A stretch of 6,364 nucleotides of DNA. It comes from JAXDLK01 sp034666665. GTDB taxonomy: Bacteria; Desulfobacterota; Binatia; JACPRU01. The DNA lies in assembly GCA_034666665.1 (NCBI GenBank), contig JAXDLK010000019.1:1-6364 (forward strand), written 5' to 3'. Shown here piece after piece: positions 1-4,845 of this stretch. The notes under the pieces were generated by a model, which did not search any database, was not told the origin of the DNA, and saw only the letters and a program-made list of their open reading frames with translations. Made by a program: the position numbers and the translations under genes. Position 1 is the stretch's first letter; every line of letters starts with the position of its first letter.

Positions 1-126
1 CGAGTCGACGAGGAAGGAATGCTCGACCCGGACGCCATCGCCGAAACGTACTGGCATCTGGCCCACCAGCATCGCAGCGCGTGGACGATGGAGCTCGAGG
101 TGCGGCCCTTCAAGGAGAAGTTCTGA
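1..126 (+). CDS. SDR family NAD(P)-dependent oxidoreductase, C-terminal fragment
   Basis: This is the 3' end of a gene entering from the left edge: 41 codons in frame 1, ending in TGA at 124-126. The visible protein contains LDPDAIAETYWHLAHQHRSA followed by WTMELEVRPFKEKF. This matches the C-terminal end typical of one group of short-chain dehydrogenases/reductases, where a 'DP..IAE.YW.L..Q....WT.E.DLRP..E.F' pattern follows the Rossmann domain. Those proteins are cytosolic NAD(P)H-dependent oxidoreductases of mostly unknown substrate. The Rossmann glycine motif and the YxxxK catalytic residues lie outside the window, so the family call rests on the tail alone and the substrate cannot be given. 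The gene converges on the L,D-transpeptidase gene, with 186 bases between the stop codons. Confidence 0.72.
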   Translation, partial: RVDEEGMLDPDAIAETYWHLAHQHRSAWTMELEVRPFKEKF

Positions 127-151
127 GCCCTCCGCGGCGTCTCACCAGCGC

Positions 152-186
152 GCGTTCGTGCCCCTGACGCCGACGTGAACGAACGC
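152..186 (+). repeat. Inverted repeat in convergent gap, 8-bp stem
   Basis: GCGTTCGT at 152-159 is perfectly complementary to ACGAACGC at 179-186, leaving a 19-base loop. It begins 25 bases after the stop codon of the dehydrogenase gene. It could act as a 3' stem-loop for that transcript. No T-run follows, so it is not a classical intrinsic terminator, and the long loop makes it a weak candidate. Confidence 0.35.
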
Positions 187-197
187 CCGTGCGATTC

Positions 198-228
198 CGT
201 CGGCGGGTACGCGGACGGTCCGCCGACG
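198..228. terminator. Inverted repeat between convergent genes, possible bidirectional transcription end
   Basis: CGTCGGCGG at 198-206 pairs perfectly with CCGCCGACG at 220-228, giving a 9-bp GC-rich stem with a 13-base loop that also contains self-complementary bases. It sits near the middle of the gap between two converging genes, where a bidirectional terminator is expected. There is no T-tract on either strand, so termination would have to be factor-dependent or rely on stem strength. In such GC-rich DNA a repeat of this size can also arise by chance. Confidence 0.35.
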
Positions 229-271
229 ATCCGCGGAAGCTCGGATCGCGGCTGGCCGCATCGACGACGTC

Positions 272-299
272 GCGAGGAGCGCCAGCGCTGCGCGCTCGC
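272..299 (-). terminator. Possible 3' hairpin of the L,D-transpeptidase gene
   Basis: On the - strand transcript this hairpin starts 13 bases past the stop codon. Bases 272-276 pair with 295-299 (5 bp), then after a small asymmetric internal loop 279-282 pair with 290-293 (4 bp), enclosing a 7-base loop. All paired bases except one A-T are G-C. No T-tract follows in the direction of transcription. Position supports a role in ending the transcript or protecting its 3' end; sequence alone does not prove it. Confidence 0.3.
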
Positions 300-312
300 C
301 CTTGCGGCCGGA

Positions 313-1932
313 TCACGACGGCAAGGTCGTCCGCCCCTTCCGCGCCGCGGTCTCGTTCGCATCCCAGCCATAGACGTCGTTGCGGAACTGCACCTGGCCT
401 TCGGGGTCGACCCAGGCGGTGAAGTAGACGAGCAGGACCGGGATCGGCTGCTTCAGGTCGACGGCCTTGCGTTCGCCGGTTTCGATCACCTTGGCGATCG
501 CCACGCGGTCCCAGTCGCCGTTCGTTTGCAGCACGTACTCGGCGAGCTCGACCGGCTGTGAGACGCGAACGCAGCCGTGACTGAGCTCACGGTCGGCCCG
601 GTCGAAGAGCTCGTCCGCGGGAGTGTCGTGAAGGTAGACGTCGTGCGGGTTCGGGAACCTGAACTGCACCCTGCCGAGCGAATTCCTCGGACCGGGCCGC
701 TGCCGGAGCCGCAGGTGGGAGTCGTGCACGCCGACGCGGCTCCACTCGAATCGCTCGCTGCCGATCGGCGACCAGCGGCCGTTCTCGACGCGCACCACCT
801 CGATCCCGTTCCTCGTCGCATACGAGGGATCCTTCAGCATCTTCGGCAGGATCTCCTTGCGCGTGATCGAGGTCGGGATGTTCCAGTAAGGATTGAGGAC
901 GACCTGGTTCATCGAGGCGTTCAGGATCGGCGTCGGATGCTCGGGCTTGCCGACGATCACCCGCATGCTCATCGATTCCTTGCCGTCCTCGACGACGCGC
1001 AGGCGGAACTCGGGAATGTTGACGATGATCATTCGCGGCGGCGTGTCGTCGGGGAGCCAGCGCCACCGCTCGAGGTTGGCCTCGATCTGCCGCACGCGAT
1101 CGGCGGGTGCGACGTCGAGCGCCGAAACGGTGTCGTCGTCGAGGTTTCCCGTCGGCTCGAGCCCATTGCGTTTCTGAAAATGGCGGACCGCGGAGACCAG
1201 CACGTCGTCGACGACGCCGTCCGAGGATCGAGACGACTCCGGTGCGAGATCGCCGATCCTCTGGAGACGCTGCCAGAGGAGAGGCGCCCGCGCGTCCGGC
1301 TCTCCCGGCTTCGCGAGCTCGCCGTTCGGCAGCGCGGGCCAATCGGGGGTTTCGGCGATCGTGTGGTACGTCTGCAGAGCGTTTCGCAGGCGCGCATACA
1401 TCGGATGCTTCGGCGCAATGGCTTCCAGCGCCGCGGTGGCGTCGCCGGCGAGCGCCTGCTCGAGGACGGGTACCAGATCGCGCACCTGCGATGCGCGCGC
1501 GCGGCCGACGTCGAGGTCCGACGCGTAGGCGATGAAGCCGGCGGTGAGCGCGAGGTCGACGCGGGCGAGGTCCTCCGGTGAAAGCTCGTCGGTTCCGCCT
1601 GAGATCAGCGATTCGAGCTGGGCCGACCGGTACCGTCCCGGATCGAGGCCGTGGCTGCGTGCGCCGGCGAGCGCGACCAGCAACGGATGGCCGCGGAATC
1701 CGCCCTCGGTCCACGCGGGTGCGTAGCCGCGGCTCTGATAGAAGCGGCCGAGCTGCTCTCGATCCTCCGGGTGGCTGCTCGCCGCCGGCAGGAGTGCGCT
1801 GTCGGGACTGTGGAGCGCGCGGGAGATCGCCGCGCGCGCCTTCTCCGCGTCCTCGTTGCCTCCGCCGCTCCAAGGCGGCGAACAGCCGACCACGAAGAGA
1901 ACGGCGGCGAGGATGGCGGCGTACGATCGCAT
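313..1932 (-). CDS. L,D-transpeptidase, YcbB (LdtD)-type, predicted lipoprotein
   Basis: The product is an envelope enzyme expected to form 3-3 cross-links between meso-diaminopimelate residues of peptidoglycan, or to attach other groups there, by a penicillin-resistant cysteine route. With the start at 1932 it has 539 residues, somewhat shorter than E. coli YcbB (615). Residues 1-17 form a lipoprotein signal (MRSYAAILAAVLFVVGC) with lipobox VVGC and lipidated Cys17; Ser at +2 fits outer-membrane sorting under the Lol rule. The order is: N-terminal scaffold segment with 'FYQSRGYAPAWTEGG' (about 64-78); a PG_binding_1-like region around 217-272 (AVRHFQKRNGLEPTG); and a YkuD domain from about 300 to 490. 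The YkuD domain shows 'NPYWNIPTSI', 'LRQRPGPRNSLGRVQFRFPN', 'YLHDTP' (His435) and the catalytic SHGCVRV motif with Cys454. All key residues are present. The reading frame stays open upstream to 2151, but the ATG at 1932 is preferred because it exposes the signal peptide; no clear Shine-Dalgarno site precedes it. The gene is transcribed divergently from the KaiC operon and is probably functionally unrelated to it. Confidence 0.93.
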   Translation of the reverse strand: MRSYAAILAAVLFVVGCSPPWSGGGNEDAEKARAAISRALHSPDSALLPAASSHPEDREQLGRFYQSRGYAPAWTEGGFRGHPLLVALAGARSHGLDPGRYRSAQLESLISGGTDELSPEDLARVDLALTAGFIAYASDLDVGRARASQVRDLVPVLEQALAGDATAALEAIAPKHPMYARLRNALQTYHTIAETPDWPALPNGELAKPGEPDARAPLLWQRLQRIGDLAPESSRSSDGVVDDVLVSAVRHFQKRNGLEPTGNLDDDTVSALDVAPADRVRQIEANLERWRWLPDDTPPRMIIVNIPEFRLRVVEDGKESMSMRVIVGKPEHPTPILNASMNQVVLNPYWNIPTSITRKEILPKMLKDPSYATRNGIEVVRVENGRWSPIGSERFEWSRVGVHDSHLRLRQRPGPRNSLGRVQFRFPNPHDVYLHDTPADELFDRADRELSHGCVRVSQPVELAEYVLQTNGDWDRVAIAKVIETGERKAVDLKQPIPVLLVYFTAWVDPEGQVQFRNDVYGWDANETAARKGRTTLPS

Positions 1933-2064
1933 TGGTTCGAGGGTTGAACGCGAGCAGCGTCCAGAGGTTTCGGCCGCTCCGATCGGCCGTGCGGTTTCTG
2001 CGGCCGTTCGGCAACACCGGGCCCGACAGCGGGCCAGCGGCGCCTCGGACGCGAGCACAGGCCG

Positions 2065-2086
2065 ACCAATTTGGGGCCCCGATGGT
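2065..2086. repeat. Imperfect palindrome abutting the -35 box, possible operator
   Basis: The outer arms ACCA (2065-2068) and TGGT (2083-2086) flank a perfect 8-bp palindrome GGGGCCCC (2073-2080), with AATT-type and GAT-type spacers of unequal length between. The element ends one base before the predicted -35 hexamer of the KaiC operon promoter, the position of many activator sites. It is short and imperfect, so this is suggestive only. Confidence 0.25.
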
Positions 2087-2116
2087 TTGCCGCTATACCT
2101 GCGGCGGTAGCATAAT
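2087..2116 (+). promoter_or_regulatory. Predicted sigma-70-type promoter of the KaiC operon
   Basis: The -35 hexamer TTGCCG (2087-2092, 4 of 6 consensus bases including TTG) and the -10 hexamer CATAAT (2111-2116, 5 of 6) are separated by 18 bases. This is a notably AT-containing patch in GC-rich DNA and is correctly oriented for the three-gene operon. Transcription would begin near 2122-2124, about 90 bases before the first large reading frame. The consensus used is that of the housekeeping sigma factor; a phylum-specific variation is possible. Confidence 0.55.
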
Positions 2117-2212
2117 CGTGATGGGGCGGCTCCCCGAAAATCCGAAGGCAATCGATGATGCGTTGTTCACGAAAGCGATGCCGAAGCCTGGCTCCGCGGT
2201 AAGCCCGTGCTG

Positions 2213-2683
2213 ATGCGCACCCGGGTCCGCCAACCACCCGCGCCGAAGTTGCGCCGAGAGAACTCGCATACGGTGCACGTGAGGGATTGGCTCGATCACG
2301 CGGCGACCGGCCTCACTCCGGCGGAACAGCTGCGGCTCTTCGAGCTCGGATTCGCGACCCTGTTGGAAGCCGCTCGCCCGACGCTCGGCGAGGTCACGCT
2401 CCGCGCCATCGCCGAGCGCGTGCTCCACTACGCCGCCATGACCTTCCCGGTCCTTTCGTCCGTGCACTTGGAGGGAGTGGCCATCGAGTGCCGCCAGCTT
2501 CGCGTGCGCCTCGGCCAGATCACCGAGGAGGAGCTGCGGCGTGCGATTCAATTCGTGCTGGCCGAGGTCCTCACCATCATCGGCAACCTGACCGCCGAGG
2601 TGTTGACCGCGCACCTGCATGACGAGCTTTCCGGCGTCGAACTCGAGCCCCGTCCCGTCGCAAGCGACCGAGAGGAGTCATGA
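2213..2683 (+). CDS. Uncharacterised small helical protein, first gene of the KaiC operon
   Basis: I do not recognise this 156-residue protein. The first 20 or so residues are Arg/Pro-rich and probably disordered. From about residue 21 onward it appears almost wholly alpha-helical, with amphipathic segments near 'VRDWLDHAATGL', 'PAEQLRLFELGFATLLEAAR', 'EVTLRAIAERVLHYAAM', 'EEELRRAIQFVLAEVLTIIG' and 'LTAEVLTAHLHDEL'. There is no signal peptide, no Cys-rich or metal motif, no obvious DNA-binding helix-turn-helix and no KaiB-like thioredoxin fold pattern. It is likely cytosolic. Its stop codon overlaps the KaiC start (ATGA at 2680-2683), so translational coupling to the ATPase is likely and a role as its partner or regulator is a reasonable inference. 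An in-frame GTG at 2207 is an alternative start, giving 158 residues. GTG codons at 2273 and 2279 would remove the basic tail. No start has a strong Shine-Dalgarno site. Confidence 0.72.
   Translation: MRTRVRQPPAPKLRRENSHTVHVRDWLDHAATGLTPAEQLRLFELGFATLLEAARPTLGEVTLRAIAERVLHYAAMTFPVLSSVHLEGVAIECRQLRVRLGQITEEELRRAIQFVLAEVLTIIGNLTAEVLTAHLHDELSGVELEPRPVASDREES
2670..2677 (+). promoter_or_regulatory. Ribosome binding site of the KaiC-family gene
   Basis: A purine tract GAGAGGAG lies just before the ATG at 2680, inside the 3' end of the preceding gene. Measured from the GAGG core the gap is only 4 bases, closer than usual. Together with the ATGA overlap this suggests re-initiation by ribosomes finishing the upstream gene as well as direct binding. 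It supports 2680 as the true start. Confidence 0.6.
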
Positions 2684-4845
2684 CGAAAGCAGGTTCGATC
2701 AGGCGTGTCGCCACCGACACGCCCCATGCGAATTCCATCGTGCGCGTCCCCACGGGTGTGCGCTACCTGGACGAGATCCTCCAGGGAGGACTGCCGAAAC
2801 ACTGCGCGACCGTGATCACCGGTCCGCCGGGCTCGGGCAAGACGGTCCTCGCGCAGCAGGTCTGCTTCCAGAACGCTTCGCCGGAGAGCCGGGTGCTCTA
2901 TTTCAACATTCTCTCCGAGCCGACGGCGCGGACGCTGCAGTTCCTCAGCCAGTTCGATTTCTTCGACCGGGAGAGGCTCCACAACGGCCTGGACTTCGTC
3001 GACCTCGGCGCCGTCGTGCGGATCAACGATCTCGAATCCATCGGGCCGCTCATCATGCAGCACATCAAGAACGTCGAGCCGGCGCTCGTCGTCATCGATG
3101 GCTTCAAGGTGTTCGACGACCTCGCCAGGTCGCGCGAGAAGATGCGGAAGTTCGTCTACGAGCTGACCGTGAATCTGATGGCGTGGGAGAGCACCACGCT
3201 CCTGCTCGGAGAATACGCGCCGATCGACTACGAGACCAACCCGCTGTTCTCGGTCGTCGACGGCTTGATCCAGGTGTCGCAACGCGAGGAGTCCGGGGAG
3301 GAGCAGCGCGTCATCCAGGTCATCAAGATGCGCGGCACCGACCACAGCCGCGACCGGCATCCATTCGTCATCACGTCGAGCGGCATCCAGATCTTCGCAC
3401 CGAAGGTGACGATCCGGCGGAAGCCGGGCATCACCCCGCTGCCGGCCGTCCCCACGGGGATCGCGATGGTCGACGAGCTGCTCGGCGGCGGCATCCCGAG
3501 CGGAGCCAGCGTGCTGGCTTCGGGCGCGGCCGGCACGGGCAAGACGGTGCTGCTGCTCGAGTTCATCTATCGCGGCGCGCAAGCGGGGGAGAAGGGCATC
3601 TTCTTCTCCTTCGAAGAGACGGAGGATCGCCTGCGGGCGAGCGCGCGCGCATTCGGCTGGGACCTCGACGGCGAGATCGCGCGCGGCATGGTGGAGATGG
3701 TGTTCGTGCCGCAGACGGACATCCTGGTCGAGGCGCAGCTGGAAGCGATTCGCGAACGCGTCGAGGCGGCCGGAGCGCGCCGCATCGCGATCGATTCGCT
3801 CTCGGTGCTGCTCTACAAGATCAGCAACCCGAAGATCAGTCGTGACAAGGTCTTCCAGATCGCGAGCATCGTGCACAACGCGAGCGCCGTCGCCTTGCTC
3901 GCGACCGACGTGCCGTACGGATCGAACCAGATCAGCCGTATGGGCGTCGAAGAAACCGTGGTCGACGGAGTCATCGTCCTGTCCTCGTCCGAAGAAGGGC
4001 TCGAGCGCCAGCGATACATCGAGATCTACAAGCTGCGGAACGCGCTCCACCTCCGTGGCCGCCACAACATGGTGATCGGTCCGAGCGGCATCTCCGTGTT
4101 TCCCCGCTACACGCCCGAGAGCCGCACCGAGAAACCGCCGGTCCCGGTGGAGCTCGGCCGGCGCCTCATGTCGGGAGTCGCCGGGCTCGACCCTCTGCTC
4201 GGCGGCGGTCTGCTCGAGCGTAGCGTGACGCTGGTCTCCGGCAGCGCCGGCGCCGGCAAGAGCACGTTCGGGCTCCATTTCGTCGCCGAGGGTGCGAACC
4301 ACGGCGAGCCGGGACTCTTCGTCAGCCTCGAAGAGGGCCCCGGTCAGCTTCTCGCACAGGCAGGAGCGCTCGCGCTCCCGCTCCAGGCGGCGGTCGACGC
4401 CGGGCTCATCGACATCGTCTATCTCTCCCGGAGCAGCGTTCGCGCCGCCCAGTTCCTGACGATCCTGGGCGATGCGGTGCGGAAGAAGGGTGTCCGCCGG
4501 CTGGTGCTCGACGGAGTCAGCCAGATGGTGGCCCACGGCCTCGGAGCGGAAGAGCTTCGCGGCCTGCTCTCCAGCCTGGTCGTCAGCCTGAAGGTCCTCG
4601 GTGTGACCAGTGTCTTCACTCTCGAGTCCAAGTCGCTGTTCTCGATGGACGTGATCACCGATCTGGACCTCTCCGGGATGTCGGACAACCTCATCGTGCT
4701 TCGCTACGCACGCGGGCGAGAGCAGCTCGTGCCCACGCTGACAATCGTCAAGGCGCGCAGCAGCATACACGACCGCGGCACGCACCTGCTCGACATGGCC
4801 CGCGGCATGCACATCGGAGAGCGTCAGGAAGAGACTCCGCCATGA
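2680..4845 (+). CDS. KaiC-family ATPase with three tandem KaiC domains
   Basis: This 721-residue cytosolic protein is a RecA-like ATPase of the KaiC family, which forms hexameric rings and acts as an ATP-driven timer or switch. Three KaiC domains are visible, not the usual two: I (about 20-245), II (about 255-478) and III (about 492-712). Walker A motifs are GPPGSGKT (48-55), GAAGTGKT (282-289) and GSAGAGKST (521-529). Walker B strands end in Asp140, Asp372 and Asp611. The catalytic Glu pair is intact in II (Glu312-313) and III (Glu551-552) but is Ser79-Glu80 in I. Each domain keeps the inter-subunit K-x-R motif (216-218, 451-453, 691-693). Domain II carries GVEETVVDGVIVL, like the CI domain of cyanobacterial KaiC. 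By eye, the CII phosphosites Thr426/Ser431/Thr432 correspond to Thr660/Ser665/Gly666 in domain III, so the second site of the Ser-Thr pair is missing. The long KaiA-binding tail of clock KaiC is absent. Both ends overlap neighbours by ATGA. True clock function is not implied; the symbol kaiC is withheld because of the third domain. Confidence 0.95.
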   Translation: MTKAGSIRRVATDTPHANSIVRVPTGVRYLDEILQGGLPKHCATVITGPPGSGKTVLAQQVCFQNASPESRVLYFNILSEPTARTLQFLSQFDFFDRERLHNGLDFVDLGAVVRINDLESIGPLIMQHIKNVEPALVVIDGFKVFDDLARSREKMRKFVYELTVNLMAWESTTLLLGEYAPIDYETNPLFSVVDGLIQVSQREESGEEQRVIQVIKMRGTDHSRDRHPFVITSSGIQIFAPKVTIRRKPGITPLPAVPTGIAMVDELLGGGIPSGASVLASGAAGTGKTVLLLEFIYRGAQAGEKGIFFSFEETEDRLRASARAFGWDLDGEIARGMVEMVFVPQTDILVEAQLEAIRERVEAAGARRIAIDSLSVLLYKISNPKISRDKVFQIASIVHNASAVALLATDVPYGSNQISRMGVEETVVDGVIVLSSSEEGLERQRYIEIYKLRNALHLRGRHNMVIGPSGISVFPRYTPESRTEKPPVPVELGRRLMSGVAGLDPLLGGGLLERSVTLVSGSAGAGKSTFGLHFVAEGANHGEPGLFVSLEEGPGQLLAQAGALALPLQAAVDAGLIDIVYLSRSSVRAAQFLTILGDAVRKKGVRRLVLDGVSQMVAHGLGAEELRGLLSSLVVSLKVLGVTSVFTLESKSLFSMDVITDLDLSGMSDNLIVLRYARGREQLVPTLTIVKARSSIHDRGTHLLDMARGMHIGERQEETPP
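4826..4833 (+). promoter_or_regulatory. Ribosome binding site of the histidine kinase gene
   Basis: AGGAAGAG lies 8 bases before the ATG at 4842, inside the last codons of the KaiC-family gene. The gap is in the normal range. It supports the start at 4842 and shows that the kinase can be translated from the shared mRNA without a separate leader. Confidence 0.55.

Larger units (their letters stand above)
1933..2212. other. Divergent intergenic region (about 280 bases) with leader of the KaiC operon
   Basis: No conserved gene is seen here. The left part (1933-2064) is GC-rich and holds nothing recognisable; no convincing promoter for the leftward L,D-transpeptidase gene was found. The right part carries the rightward promoter and a leader of about 80-90 bases. 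At 2123-2135 the leader could fold a tiny GGGG/CCCC hairpin with a 5-base loop. It also holds two very short open frames. One is 30 codons (2121-2213), whose TGA overlaps the ATG at 2213. The other is 15 codons (2155-2202), preceded by GAAGG at 2144-2148 with a 6-base gap. Either could be a leader peptide or chance. Confidence 0.5.

Noticed and set aside
577..1581. A 334-residue + strand frame opposite the L,D-transpeptidase gene
   Set aside because: A shadow of the real gene: no recognisable domain, and composition typical of antisense translation.
587..2017. A 476-residue - strand frame overlapping the L,D-transpeptidase gene
   Set aside because: Arg/Pro-rich low-complexity translation with no motif, in a different frame of the same strand as a well-supported catalytic protein.
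2093..2114. Possible leftward promoter for the L,D-transpeptidase using TATAGC as -10
   Set aside because: The hexamer at the required distance upstream (CACGAT) does not resemble a -35 box, so there is no convincing pair.
1933..2151. N-terminal extension of the L,D-transpeptidase to the ATG at 2151 (612 residues)
   Set aside because: The extra 73 residues are Arg/Cys-rich with no homology pattern, would bury the signal peptide, and cross the region holding the rightward promoter.
2548..4812. A 754-residue open frame on the - strand opposite the KaiC-family gene
   Set aside because: It is rich in His, Asp, Arg and Glu without any domain motif, and mirrors the codon bias of the + strand gene. 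Long antisense frames are expected opposite GC-rich genes; the + strand protein has clear Walker motifs.
2680..4845. Recent internal duplication or assembly artefact as the source of the three KaiC domains
   Set aside because: The three domains are clearly diverged in protein and DNA, with only short shared stretches around the conserved motifs.
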